Source: Rhizomys pruinosus
Taxonomy: Eukaryota > Chordata > Mammalia > Rodentia > Spalacidae
Direction of reading: 5' to 3'
NCBI GenBank assembly: GCA_009823505.1
Contig: VZQC01009975.1
Coordinates: 392,001 to 456,000 of the forward strand
Length of the DNA stretch: 64,000 nucleotides
Shown here: piece by piece, positions 23,770 through 36,110 of the stretch
Layout of the letters: each line of letters begins with the position of its first letter
Numbering within the stretch: position 1 is the stretch's first letter
Notes under the pieces: generated by a model
Told to the model about the DNA's origin: nothing
What the model saw: the letters and a program-made list of their open reading frames with translations, nothing else
Database searches by the model: none
Program-made: the position numbers and the translations under genes

Positions 23770-23817
23770 AAGTATCTGTGGCAAGATCCAGTAGTGTAGA
23801 AGAGAAGAGCTGTGGAG
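23770..23817 (+). CDS. Sema5a: Sema5a micro-exon: juxtamembrane linker
   Basis: Only 48 bp (16 codons), acceptor TTTTTCCAG, donor GTGAGT, phase 1-1. It encodes EVSVARSSSVEEKSCG, a short Ser/Glu-rich spacer between the last TSP1 repeat and the membrane. Its match to the human linker and the preserved phase make it secure despite its size. Skipping it would keep the frame and shorten the stalk by 16 residues. Confidence 0.93.
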
Positions 23818-25539
23818 GTGAGTTCTCCCTCTAACGAATCTCCTACTGGAACCTTTTCTCTCCTCTCCCCCGAGTGCTCTACTGTTGGCCAAGGACGGTG
23901 GGGTGAGGCACTCCCAGGATGCAGTCCCCTTATACCATTGCATAAGTGCCAGTGGTCAGATTGACATGTGGACTACTGGTTTCTAAAGTGGGGTCTCTGC
24001 TAGAACCAGCATCCCCTGGGAACTTGATGGACAGTTAGGTTCTTAGGCCCCAGAAACAGGGCCTCTGTGAGTGTGACCCAGCAGCCTGGTTTAGTAAGCC
24101 CTTCAGCTAAATCTGATGGTCCCCGTGCTTTATAAATAACCCATCCTTACATGTGCTAAAAACTGATTTTCCATGAATAAAAGGAAATTCAAGCAACAGT
24201 TTGTTTATATTTATGTGAAATTCAGTGGTAGCTCAGCCCACATCTACAGCCCACTGGAGAAACTACAGAGTAATGGGACATGTGGTTATACCTTTATTAG
24301 CAGGGGAAATTTCCAAACATTTTGTAGTTCTGAGTGAAAAAAAAAATCATTTGGCTGAACTTTATACTAAACTTGACTTTCAGTTTTATGTCTTCCATAT
24401 TCATATAAAATGTTGGTCTGGCTTATGAATTTGTCTTGATGGACTGACTGACTGTCCAGTAAACCAAGTGTAGCCTGTGTCCCCCTTGATAATGTGAGCC
24501 AGTATCCATAGTAAGACCTTCACCTTCACAGTTGTGGCTGATAACGTACAGATATCCTTTCTTACCACAGTTTCTTCCACCAGGATAACCCAGGGAACAC
24601 ATCCCAAATGGCCTGAATATCTTCTCAGGGTCTCATGGTATCTAGAGTATCATATGAAGGCTTATTTTAGGAATGTTCTTATGAACTTTAGCTACTTAGG
24701 TTAAAAGCTCATTAACCTAACAGAAAGTATGACCACTACACTTTTGTACTGTAGTACAGATAAAGGTGGCTATGACTTTTATTAAAATTGGCAGTTTGAA
24801 AAAAACAAAAGCTCATTAACAACTCCATTCCATCTTTTTAGTCAGCCATCTACTAGACCCCTTCAGTCAAAACTCTGTATGAGGCTCTACTCTGTATTAG
24901 TTTTGTCAGAGTTGTTGAGCTTACATTGGAGATCTGAACAGCACCAGCCCCTCTAAAGCAAACATTTCTATCATAAGAGGTCAGAACACCTTACATAAGC
25001 TCAGGGTCCACTACGTTCACTGACTATCAATTATGAATAGGGCCTCCAGGTAAGAGATGAACATGTACCAGTTTGCTAGAAATAATCACAGCAGCAAATA
25101 TCCTTTCAAATTAGTCATGATTCCAGATACTGTATTAAATGCTTCAGACAGAAGTGTCCTGTGTGGTTCTTACAAACAACATTTTTAGATGACACTGTCC
25201 ACAGTTCTTTATGTGAAAGACCTGGAGACAGAGCAGAGTTTTGGAACTCAACATTTTCAGATCCCAGAAGGGAGACTCAGGACCCATGGTATTGCTCAAC
25301 ATGCATGGGGTTTGTCACTGTTCTGAACCAAGCTCTCTACTGATGGTCATGAGATGTGGGCTGAAGGGCTCAGTTAGCTGGAGTCACGTTTTGCTGCTAT
25401 GTGGTCATTTAATCATGCATGGCAGCAATCCACTCAATATTCTAAGAGGGCCTAGAACCAGGCTGGCAGTTCTACCATGCTGCAAGCTTTGTAGGCTGTC
25501 TCTTGCCTGCATGCCAACAGCCTTTAGGCTTAGCTCTGA

Positions 25540-26460
25540 CAAAGAGAGGGGAGGGGACCGTAGAAAAGTTACCTGACGGGAAAAGAAAAACAAGGGAGAA
25601 AATTCTTAGAGAAAATTCCAGGAGAAAACTGACTCAACTTTATTCATGCCAGCAATGTGTTTATATACTGAAGGCTACTGTGCTCTGGGCAAGGAAGTGG
25701 GGGCAGAAGGGTGTAAAATGAGGGGAAGGGAAGTGCGAGCCATCTTGGCTTCTATGGGGGGGTCAGAAGAGCTACTGTTTGTGTAAACAGTAAGCTAGAG
25801 GTGTGACATCTTTGCTCAATACATCAAAGGAAGAGGCCATCAGGGTCTGGAACTTTGCAGAGATAGGCGAAGCAGGATACTGCCTGCCCCAACCTCAGGG
25901 AGAAGCCCCAGGGCAGATTATGTAGTTCCTTAGTTTGAGCCAGACAAAGTCCCATACCTCACAGCTAGGTAAGGGAAGATTATCAGTTCTTGTGGGTTTA
26001 CACTGGGAATTCTCTTAAAAGGATGGTAAGCATAGGTTTTAATCTGGACCACATAGGTGAGGACTGGGGAAGTCTGTGAGGGGTGGTCACTGGCCCAGGT
26101 CCAGACAAATTGTAAATAAAGGATTCACTGCTGGGATCCTGCCAGTGGGATACAGTGGGAGTTTAAAATCCGAACATCATGGGAAAAGGGTTCCAGTGGG
26201 TTGTAACCCCAGTTCAGCACCGGGATCCAGTATGCTTGCCTCAGGGGCCTCCAGATTAGGAGGGCAATAGTGTAGAAGTTAGTATTCTGTCTCCAGAGAG
26301 GCACAGATAGACTGGAGGTCATATGGATGGTGCTTGAGTGGAGTCGCTGGTCATTCAGCTTGGTGCCAGCAGCTTGCAGCCTTCTTTGCCCCAGTGGGGC
26401 TTTTGAGGTATGTGAAAGACCTTCAGGGTCTTGAGCAGAATCCAGCATCAAACCTGGGGC
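25540..26460 (-). mobile_element. Possible solo LTR, antisense
   Basis: Read on the minus strand there is a TATA-like CAGTATATAAAC (about 25671-25660) followed about 20 bp later by AATAAA (25644-25639), the order seen in a retroviral-type LTR. No internal coding sequence, primer-binding site or matching second LTR was found. The boundaries are guesses. Confidence 0.35.
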
Positions 26461-26764
26461 TGTTGTTGGCTAAACTGCAGAAACTGTAATTATTCTGCAT
26501 TGTTTGGGGGATGATTGTTTTAGACCATTCAGGTCCTAGTATTGTCATTCTAACATAAGGTAAGGTTGCTTATTAGGATACAGCTAATAAGCTTAAAGTA
26601 ATGATTAGGTAGCAAAAATTTCTTGGAATGTTTAGGGAGACATTACAGGCATTTGGTTTCAGTGAATTGAAAAATCAACCAAATGTTACAAAGAAAGCAA
26701 TATAATTGAACCAACTAAGTAGTTGGTCTGTATTCCAGCTTTATTGTCCAAAAACAAAGAAAAT

Positions 26765-26918
26765 TGTTGGGCTGGTGACATGGTTCAGAGTGTAGCTTAG
26801 AGCAGGCCTCAAAGGCAGATGACCGAAGTTTCATCTCTGGATCCTGCCTAGTGGAAGGAGAGACATGACTCCAGCATGCTGTTTTCTGGCTTCCACATAT
26901 GTGCTCTGTGATATATGC

Positions 26919-26992
<74 letters not shown>
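26765..26992 (+). mobile_element. Old B2-related SINE ending in (CA)n(GA)n
   Basis: GGGCTGGTGACATGGTTCAG head and CTGGCTTCCACATATGTGCT. It runs into a compound microsatellite: CA at 26922-26954, GA at 26955-26992. Confidence 0.65.
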
Positions 26993-26994
<2 letters not shown>

Positions 26995-28812
26995 AAAAGT
27001 AAAATGCATATCCTTAGGAAAGAATTCCAGTATGCACATTCAAAAGAGATTTAGTGGACAGTATTTTCCCTCTGCAGAAAATGTGCTCCTATTGAGATTT
27101 TTCAGCTTAACTATTTTTAGTTGCATGAGACATGAAGACTGTGTAATTGTCATAAAGATGTCAGCTGGTCCCAGCTTCCCCAGGCACCTGCAGGAGTGAT
27201 TCATCTGATTAATGGCACAGCATCTGTTTGTAGAGACCATTGTACATCTTCCATATGCAGCCACAAAATATGAGTTATCAGTGCAGCAGGAAGTATTTTT
27301 ATCAGTTGGTGATGTGGACCCAGGGGAGTCCTAGCAGTTAAAATAGAAACGAGAGCTCATGTGAGATCAGCCTTTGTTTGTCTTCATGACAGCCTCTCTG
27401 TCTACAGTCAGAACAAAACAGAGAACTATAGTGATTGTTAGTGGAAAGGCCACAGAATGCGTCACCCAATGGTCATAGGCTGGGAACTCTCCACAATCAC
27501 AGGCTCCTGGACAAAACCAGGAAAGGCCTAAGCTTTGTGAACACCTAAGTCCCTATCACTGAGCACATGAGCTTGGAGTGGAGAGTTGAGATGACTGTCA
27601 GGGAGCCGTGGATCCTTATGGGGCATCCTAGTGTTTCCTGGGTTACCCAGCCATTACACTGTCGGGAATTGCAGTGTGTTTGGGACCCAGGAGAAGGGCA
27701 GCTTGGCTGACTGTGCCCCTGAGGTTCATCGTGTACCACACAGGATCCAGGCAGGAAGGAGCAGAATATAGGGGAAAGCTCAGGGTTTGCACATGTGAGA
27801 GATCTTCAACATCTTCCATCCATCACAGATCAGGTCCTGATTATGTGTCTGATCTTTTGAGGCTCAGCTTCCCTTGGGGCCCTTGAATACTCTTGGACTT
27901 GAGTGGTAGATTAGAGGAGGAACTCTGGTAGAGTCCTGGTGATTTGTTTGTCTCATGTCCTTTGGTGAATAACTAACTGTTCAAGAGTCAGAGTTGGCCT
28001 AGTGTTGGTGCTGGAGTGCCTTTTGATTAATCGGTGTCAGGAATGGGTACAGAGCACAGGGAAGGTGGGTCTGCAGACCTGAGGAGGAGGCCAGGGTGGG
28101 CCAGGTGCAAGCACTGTAGGTCCTGGGGATAGTGGGCAGATCTACTGGTGCCCTCAAGGATTTATTCTGTGCTCTGAGAGGTTACTCTGTCCATTCTGTA
28201 TCCATAGTTTCTCTGTAGTCCCCTTTACCTCTGGGAGTGACAGGTCGTGGGAAACCACCGGATGGCATGGAATTCTCTGATAATGCATGTGGGAAACAGC
28301 TGGTGTCCTCAATATGCTCTCTGAGCAGTGAGGACCTGGGGCTGAAGCAGGTACCAGGCAGGTACTTAGTCCCACAGCACAGGGTAGAGGAGAATGGAGG
28401 CCACTTCTTTCACATGACTCTTAGCTTGGCTCTGAACACAGCACAGATGCTGCCATTGTTCCCAGGAAGGCTGGAATCTTTAACAACATAGACATGACTG
28501 TTTTCCAACTGTGGTTTCTCAGGCATCGAGTATAGTGCTGCAGTGTCATTCAAACTGCTGCTGTGCTGGAAGCATAAGTCCTTGGCAGCTCACTCTTTTG
28601 ATGATTTTATACTCATAAGTTAATGAAAGAAAGTTAAAAAGGAATAGATGCCTATTAATAAAAAAACAGTAAGTTAAAAGAGGCCCATTCTTGACCAGTC
28701 AGAAAATCAGTTAGTGCCTTTTGCAAAAATCCTTTATCTCTTAAGAGTAAATCATTATTTTCATAAGATCATCTAAACGCAAATGAGGAAGAGTGGTCCA
28801 CAGGCTGCTGTG

Positions 28813-28815
<3 letters not shown>

Positions 28816-28884
<69 letters not shown>
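28816..28884. repeat. (GA)n microsatellite
   Basis: About 32 GA units, nearly pure, in the intron 640 bp before the transmembrane exon. Confidence 0.97.
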
Positions 28885-28887
<3 letters not shown>

Positions 28888-29524
28888 TCTGGGTATTACC
28901 TCTAGAACAACACAGCCAAAACTATCAGGAATCATTGTTTAAGAAAGAAGGGATACATACATTTACTTTATAACCTTAGAAAGTTTCTGACATTGTACAA
29001 TATTTATATTTAAAAAGTGTAATGGGTAACAATAGAATTTAAGTGAATAGAAAACATTTTAAAATAAAACAAAATATTAAAAGAGAGGAAGAGAGCTGCC
29101 TGGCTTGTAGGAGTGCAGCGTTTGAGAGCCCCGCGGCGGCTTTTTCCTTTGTGTGCTGGCTACACCTGTAGCAGCTGTATGGATGCACAGCCTGGTAGGG
29201 TACACAGGTATACTGTTCCATAGAAACCCACAGACCAGAGGTCACTGTACTCTCCAAGGCTCTCTCAGGCTTCAGAGCAAAACAGAGATGTGACTGTTGC
29301 AATGTTAAGGTTCAAGGGGTGTGAGGAAAAATGATTATAATCCATAAAAACATGAATTTGAACCAGACTGCTCGCTGTAGGGAAGCTTCTCTGTGACCAG
29401 AACACTGAATTTAACTTCATAGGGGCCATGGGCTCCTTGTTATGTGCTTCTTTATGTTGAGGCACTTTAAGAATTTAGGTAACGTGGTTTTTAAGCGTGT
29501 CCTTACATTGTTCCTGCCCTGCAG

Positions 29525-29736
29525 AGTTCAACATGTTCCACATCATTGCTGTGGGGCTGAGCAGCTCCATCCTCGGCTGCCTCCTTACCCTGCTAGTCTA
29601 CACGTACTGCCAACGGTACCAGCAGCAATCCCATGATGCAACTGTCATCCACCCTGTGTCTCCAGCCCCTCTAAACACCAGCATAACTAACCACATCAAC
29701 AAATTGGACAAACATGACTCAGTGGAGGCCATCAAG
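29525..29736 (+). CDS. Sema5a: Sema5a exon: transmembrane helix and proximal tail
   Basis: 212 bp, acceptor CCTGCAG, donor GTAAGG, entering in phase 1 and leaving in phase 0. After EFNM comes a hydrophobic helix, FHIIAVGLSSSILGCLLTLL plus VYTY, the single membrane span of this type I protein. The cytoplasmic side begins CQRYQQQSHDATVIHPVS and ends HDSVEAIK. The juxtamembrane cysteines (one at the end of the helix) could be palmitoylated; that is inference. Confidence 0.97.
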
Positions 29737-29868
29737 GTAAGGAGTTGGCAGTGATGGCTGCAGCCAGAGGGGGCCTAGAAGGCAGGTGACCCTGGGGCTG
29801 CCATTTAAGGCTTCATGCAGTTGGAGACAGAGCAGGGGTACCCCAGACCTGTGAGTGTTATCCGAGTG

Positions 29869-30196
29869 CTCCCTGGCTGGGGTAGCTAGTCTGGGTGTTG
29901 GTGGGTCCTCTGTGGTAGATGTGGGCAGTTCGCAGGTCCTGGCTGGGGTAGCTAGTCTGGGTGTTGGTGGGTCCTCTGTGGTAGATGTGGGCAGTTCGCA
30001 GGTCCTGGCTGGGGTAGCTAGTCTGGTGTTGGTGGGTCCTCTGTGGTAGATGTGGGCAGTCCGCAGGTCCTGGCTTGGTGCTTCCTGGCTGGGGTAGCTA
30101 GTCTGTTGGTGGGTCCTCTGTGGTAGATGTGGGCAGTTCGCAGGTCCTGGCTGGGGGCTCCCTGGCTGGGTGCTCCCTGGCTGGGTGCTCCCTGCA
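29869..30196. repeat. 66-bp tandem repeat plus 15-bp repeats
   Basis: Units begin GGTAGCTAGTCTG at 29881, 29947 and 30013 (66-bp spacing) and at 30093 (80-bp spacing, with a small insertion), four in all. The last runs into three copies of GGCTGGGTGCTCCCT-type 15-mers (about 30151-30195). It starts 130 bp after the transmembrane exon. Confidence 0.93.
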
Positions 30197-31800
30197 GGTC
30201 TTTGAATATTTGCTCATCTTGTTTGCCCATTCCTGTTGGAAATCAAAAGAGGACAGGAAAACAGCAGCACGTAAAATGCTGGAAGTTTCCAGGCCTTTGG
30301 CCGGTATCAACCTGTGCCACATCTGCGCTTTTTGCTTTTGAAGAGCGGTCTCTTCACAGAGAAATGCCCCCAGTCAGGGACAGTTTGTGACTAAGCATCA
30401 ATAATAAGGGCCATCATGCAGCAGTCATATGTCCCTGTCAATTTAAAGCATAGACCTGAATTTCCTTCAACCTCCATAATCTCCTTATGGAAATTGGATA
30501 CAGTGTTGCTATGAAGTTTCCGTGAGCTCAGCAAAAGGTAGCTTCTGCTCCACCTCTTCACAGGAGGTCAGAGTATGGTCGGAGCCTGTTGCTCGGGCAC
30601 CCAGCCTCTGTTAAACCATAGGCCCACCAAGGAGATGCTCCTGAGGAAAGACTTAGTAAATCACCATATTCCTCTTAAGGCAGTGGTTTTCCTTACCATG
30701 GGAATGTTAGGGTGCCTCTCCCTGCTGCGATGGCTGCCTTTGAAGCCCCAATCCCTTCTTTAATGTGGACCTGTCCCATTATTGGGTTCTCACAGCCTCA
30801 GTGTTCAGATCTCCTAGCCCATGCTCTGCAATGCCTTCACCCTCCTCCTCCTACCACACAGCTTCCATTCTCCACCACTGTCCAAAGTGAGTTAACGTTC
30901 ACTTGTGAACTCATCTAGAACCCGGATCCAGGATCCATCAGCAGCTCCCAGCTTTTCAGATGATGGGCCAAGGAGGGCTCATAGACTGGGACTTCCCCCT
31001 TAATCTCTCAGAAAGGAGCTGGAATGTAACGAAGTGCATGAGCTGTGAAAGAGCTGGCAATCAGAACCAATCTTAAAGCTTGAAGCTTCATGCCAGCGCA
31101 TCAGCCTGTCCTTGTCACTTTAGGCAGAGCTATGTGACTGAGCTGACCTCAGTCCCCACTTCAGATCCAGTCACCCCTTTTAGGATAACTAGAAAAGTTA
31201 CTGCCATGAAGGAAAAGGACCTCAGAGGACACAGATATCAGTCTGGTCTGCAGCAAATCCTTCAAGAACTTTCACCTTTCCTAGGTGAATCCTGTCTGGC
31301 TTCTGCCTCCGTGCTTCATCTGAATCTTGGTATTTCCTCTCTCTCTACCTGGCATAATTTAGCTCTTTGAAGTTGCAGGCGACTTTAATGACCATTAATG
31401 AGGTAGGGCTTCTGTGTCACAGATGGCCACAGTAGACACCTTCTGAAGAGTGCAGAGTGAAAGAAATTAAGGCATCAGGTGCATGTGCTCAAATAAGTTC
31501 TGTGAAGTCTCTGATAAACACAGTCCTGGAGCCCCATCCGCTCCTTTTTCGGTATATGTGATAATATGTACAGTGTGCATTAATCTGCATGAGTCTTGGA
31601 GTTTTTTTAGAGATCTGGACTTAGGTCTTCTCATCAGCCTTTGCTCCTTCCCTTCCTCGTTAAAGTGTGGGCTTTATCTATTACTTAAGACCACAACCTG
31701 GTTCCAGTTATTATACAAGTCTTGCTTGTGGCAAATGATCTGAGGAGCCAGTAAGCGAGAAGGCAATTTCTAAAATAATAGAGGCTTAGAAGAGAGCTCA

Positions 31801-31970
31801 AGGGCTAGAGACAGCTCAATAGTTAAAAGCACCTACTTCTCTTGCAGAGGACCCACATTTGATTCCCAGCACACAACATTGGGTGGCTTACAACTGCCTA
31901 GAATTCCAGCCAGAAGAGGATCTGATGCTGCCCCTGGCTTCCAGGAGCACCTATACTCACATAATTTTTA
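31801..31970 (+). mobile_element. Old B2-type SINE
   Basis: GGGCTAGAGACAGCTCAATA head, TTGATTCCCAGCAC box-B-like region, diverged remainder. Confidence 0.75.
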
Positions 31971-32299
31971 TTTTTTTCACCACATACAATTTGTTTATTA
32001 ACTTATAAGTAATTCCATTGGTATATAATTTGCATATTTTAGCCATCTGGGAAGTAGGTACAAACAGATGAACATTTTTTTAATCATCAAAGAACCTGTT
32101 TATTAAAGTTTGCATTTATCAGTAAACATATTAAAGAAAAGAAATACTGCCTTTTTTAATATTTTAAAATATTTTTGAAACCCACATTTTCTACTCTAGC
32201 AAAAAGAATGGCTTAATGGACTTTATAAGCACAATGTGGTCCTTACCCCACCTCCTTTTCCCCTGTCAAAATGGTTCTTTTTTTATATACTTTCTTTTA

Positions 32300-33420
32300 T
32301 TTAATCTTTTAACAATAATTAATAATTTGTGAGTATAAGCATCCTTCATGTAAAACCAATTTGCAGGGCTGGAGAGATAGCCTAGCGGTTAAGAGCGCCA
32401 ACTGCTCTTGCAGAGGACCCAGGTTCGATCCCCAGCACCCACATGGCGGCTGAGAACCGTCTGTAACTCCAATTCCAGGAGAACTCGAGTTCCAGGGGAC
32501 TCCGACACCCTCTTCTGACCTCCAAGGCATTGCACGACACGGGGGCACAAACCTACATGCAGTCAATACATTCATACACATAGAAAATAAATAAATTAAA
32601 AAAAAATTTGCAAGCAGTTGTGCCCAAACCCACACAGCCCAAGGCTCCCACCATCCAGGTGGAGGGGCTTGTATGTACAATCAAGTTGATCATATGAGCG
32701 TCCAGTCTATATTGTTGTAGTTTCACCATTCACCCCAAACACAGCCCTTACATTCTACCATGCCCCCTCTTCTGAAGATTGTTCCCTAGGCTTAGAAAAG
32801 TGGCACAGGTGGACAAGAAGCAAAACAGTCTACTTTCTCTAGAGATGTAGTTTTGGACTCTGATCAGTTCTGGCTGTTTCCTTTCATGGGCTGACATTTG
32901 TCCAGGAATAATATTTCAATCCTACTAATGAAGCTCAAGCAATTAGATATATAGGTATTTAAATGGTACTAATTATTATGGTAGGTTACTTTGGTATAGA
33001 CACAGATGTTTGGATGGTATGCTAAACCATGAACTATAGGTTTTTTGTAAAAGATGACAAGGTCTTACTGTGGCTTATAACATCTCCTAACCACTAGAGG
33101 ATGTAAGCTTGGGGCATCAGCCATGAGTTATTACTCCAAGGAGAGAGCTAATAGCCAATTAGATTTGGGATGTACAGACATGTGGCTGCCACTGCTGCAC
33201 AGTATTTCCAGGCAGGTGAGGTGTAGCTGGTGCTGACAGAGGAGTCTTGCTTGACTCAAGGAGACCAGTATTTGCTTTATTGGTTTAGTGGCCTTTGGTA
33301 ACACTCTCTGGTATTCCAGAGACCAACTGCACACTTGCAAGTGTGGTCTCAATACATCTTTCCCATAATTACATCAGGTCTTAGCAGGGTCTTACTGCCT
33401 CTCTTCTTGCAGGTATCCCA
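32300..33420 (-). mobile_element. Retroposon 'R', copy 3 (longest 5' side)
   Basis: The reverse complement matches the copy at 2401-3302 through the AAGCCTAGGGAACAATCT-type core and reaches further 5', beyond 33230. It is interrupted by a B2 at 32366-32604. Its outer 5' limit is unclear. In the extra 5' part, AATAAAGC (about 33270) is read on the minus strand. The L1-like 3' end seen in copies 1 and 4 is not evident. Confidence 0.6.
32366..32604 (+). mobile_element. B2-type SINE nested in R
   Basis: GGGCTGGAGAGATAGCCTAG head, GGTTCGATCC box B, A-rich tail. Target-site duplication AATTTGCA at 32358-32365 and 32605-32612. It splits the R retroposon, so it is younger than that element. Confidence 0.93.
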
Positions 33421-33735
33421 GTTTACAGGCAAGAAGCCTTTACCTTTTTTTGGGGGGGGGGCTTGGATCCCTTGGCCAACATCTCCTTGGCAGAATAATC
33501 CATTGCTGATATCAGAGCTCTCCTGTATTAATATATTTTACTTAAATGCAGAACTTAAAGAGACTTTAGTATTATATTTGGTTCTGAATAGAGAATAATC
33601 CTTTTCACAGTTCCTATATCTATTATTCAATTAAAGAAAGCAGTTTTACCAGTTTTATAAGAGATCACCTCTATAACAGTCGGCTCTAATTTACAGTTAG
33701 AGAATGACTTCATTATCTTTAAAAAAGAGAGATCA

Positions 33736-33940
33736 GGGGCTGGAGAGTGGGCTTAGTGGTCAAGAGCAATGGCTGCAGGTTCAATTCCTAGCACCCACAT
33801 GGCAGATAAAAACTCTATCTCCAGTTCTAGGGGATCGGATGCCCTCTTCTGACATGTATGGGCACTGCACAACACAGGTGCACTTACATGTGGGCAATAC
33901 ATGTATACACTTAAATGATAATAATAATAAAATATTTTAA
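33736..33940 (+). mobile_element. B2-type SINE, partly deleted
   Basis: GGGCTGGAGAGTGGGCTTAG head with a shortened anticodon-region part, CACCCACATGGCAGATAAAA core, and a (TAATAA)-rich tail just before the last intron ends. Confidence 0.85.
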
Positions 33941-34028
33941 AAGCTCAAGTTGAACATAAGTCTCCTAATTATATTCCTTTTGAAATGTACTTCTGAGCAT
34001 TTTAAATCATTTAAAATCTATTTTACAG

Positions 34029-34148
34029 GCATTTAACAAAAACAACTTGATCCTGGAGGAAAGAAACAAGTATTTCAACCCACATCTCACTGGGAAGACC
34101 TACTCCAATGCCTACTTCACAGATCTCAATAATTATGATGAATACTAA
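34029..34148 (+). CDS. Sema5a: Sema5a last coding exon and stop
   Basis: 120 coding bases, acceptor TTTTACAG, phase 0. It starts AFNKNNLILEERNKYFNPHL and ends NAYFTDLNNYDEY followed by TAA (34146-34148). It completes a cytoplasmic tail of about 80 residues rich in Asn and Tyr, with no catalytic domain. The C-terminus agrees with the human protein as I remember it. Across all seven exons the coding sequence totals 1152 bases with no frame break, so the gene looks intact here. Confidence 0.97.
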   Translation, partial: AFNKNNLILEERNKYFNPHLTGKTYSNAYFTDLNNYDEY

Positions 34149-35975
34149 TTGCTCTTAAAATTCTGGCTTCTTGTAAACTCTCCGCTCCTCAAAGCCGTGC
34201 TCCATGACTTGCCCATGTTTCTGAGGCTTCAGTGATCATGTTTGGATCTATTCCAAGTGCATTTCAAGCTAAAACTGTCCCCTGCTACCAAGAACATACA
34301 TCCTTAAAAGCAGCAAGCACCCATTAAGGTGTTTATGGCATTGTGAAAATCTGGTCTACAGCAAACATTTGATCGTTGTTAAGTGAGCCATAGTATGAAG
34401 TTTCTTTAAATTGTACTTCCCCCAATCTCCTACAGCTCTGTTGTGTAATTAGCTTTATTTTATGATTGTGCCAACCACATTGGAAAAACGCCTTTATCAA
34501 GATAAACATCATCATGCTTTTGAGTGTAAAATTTCATGAAGTTTTAATTTGAAAAACCAGGCACTTTATCTGAGAGAGCCCTTCCCTTCACAAGGTCCAT
34601 AGTATTTCACAGAATGAAGACATGGAGAAGAGAAGAGAGTTACTCACCTTTCCCAACCTGGGTAACACTGTGGATTCTTGGAAATCGCTGATTCGGACTT
34701 GGAATGATTCTTCCTTAGGAAAGCCAGGCCATTCCGTTTGACCTCAGCTGCCCAGGTGTGGCCCACTGGAGCCCGTCTGCTGTGGTCTGGTGGCAGTGAC
34801 TGTCCTCACTGTGGAGTAAGCGTTCGGAACAGAGGGCACATGGGACATGAGACAGTGTTCTGCAGTTTGCAGCAAAAGTAGCCTTACTGTGACTTTTGGA
34901 TTTCATGGCACAGCAGGGAGCTCCTTCCCCAGCTGCTGGCCTGGAAGCCTGCCTGCCTGGCCATAGGAATGTGCCCAGGAGCCAGTCCGTAGAAAACCAT
35001 TCATTTAGCATTTGGATAACCCCAACCTCCTCCCTCCTTGCAAAGAAAAGCTTGAACATTTAGGATGCCAATTATGGGAAGTATTGAAAGTACCAAACTA
35101 TAAATGGAAGTTACTTTTATTTTTGTTGTTATGCATTGTTGAATGAACTGACATTTAATGACAAACATTTTTTTTTGTATTCTGCCTTTCTCCTGTGGCT
35201 AATGTGTAGCAATGGGCCCCTACCAAGAGCATTAATGGTGTGTAAAGCTGTCCCTCTGGAGCCTGTCACAGTCCACACTGGAGTGACACTCCAGTCAGGG
35301 CCCTGCCCCTTCCCTTGCTTTCCCCTCAACCCCATGTCTTCACCTCATGCTGCCTTCCTGTCCACCTGACCCCACCCTATCCCATTTCTGCTTAGAAGCA
35401 GTGGCAGTCAGGACCGTGAGATGTAACGAGGGGGGTTACACCCCTCTGTTCTCAGCCCTAATCACTGAATAGAATTTCAGAATGTCCTGAAACCATTCTT
35501 CAGGTCTTCAGATAAAAAAAAAAAAAACATGCTTATTAACAACTGATACATGCTATGTGGGTATTAACTGAATACTTTTTAAAGGCAAAGACAAAATAGT
35601 CTGGGCATTATGATAAAGCTTGAATAGATATTCACTCCTGTTCTTATGGATAAATGTAACTTTACATCTGGGAAAATGTACAGAGTGAGGATTGCAGAGT
35701 TTTATTTTTACACGTGTTTTTCCCTATCCAATATAAAGAACCAATTTCAGGGAATGTTTGAAAAATCCCAAAATTAATCAGTAATTATTCTCATAGAAAC
35801 AAATTTTCAGACATAACTCTGTTAAAATTGAAATTAAAATGGCAGACAGGCTCTGCAAGATGCCAGATTTTAAATCAGTGATGTAGGATCTCCCAGTGGG
35901 ACTTCGTGAGGCGTCCCACATCCTTCTTGTACACGGCAGACATAGCTTCTGTTGTACACACATTCTATTTCCAAT

Positions 35976-36110
35976 TTTTGACATGGTATCTTTGTAGCCC
36001 AGGTGGTCTGGAATTTGCTATATAGACCAAGCTAGCCTCAATTTCACAGAGATCTGCCTGCCTTGGCCTCCTGAGTCCTATATTAAAGGCCTGCATCACC
36101 ACCCTGGGCC
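35976..36110 (-). mobile_element. B1 SINE, diverged, in 3' UTR
   Basis: TTTGACATGGTATCTTTGTA ... CCTGCCTTGGCCTCCTGAGT ... TATTAAAGGCCTGCATCACC; an antisense B1 with many changes. Confidence 0.85.

Larger units (their letters stand above)
23818..29524 (+). other. Sema5a: Sema5a intron before the transmembrane exon
   Basis: 5.7 kb. It contains an antisense LTR-like stretch, one old SINE, and CA/GA and GA microsatellites. The part at 27540-28500 is GC-richer, but I could recognise no gene or repeat in it. Confidence 0.6.
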
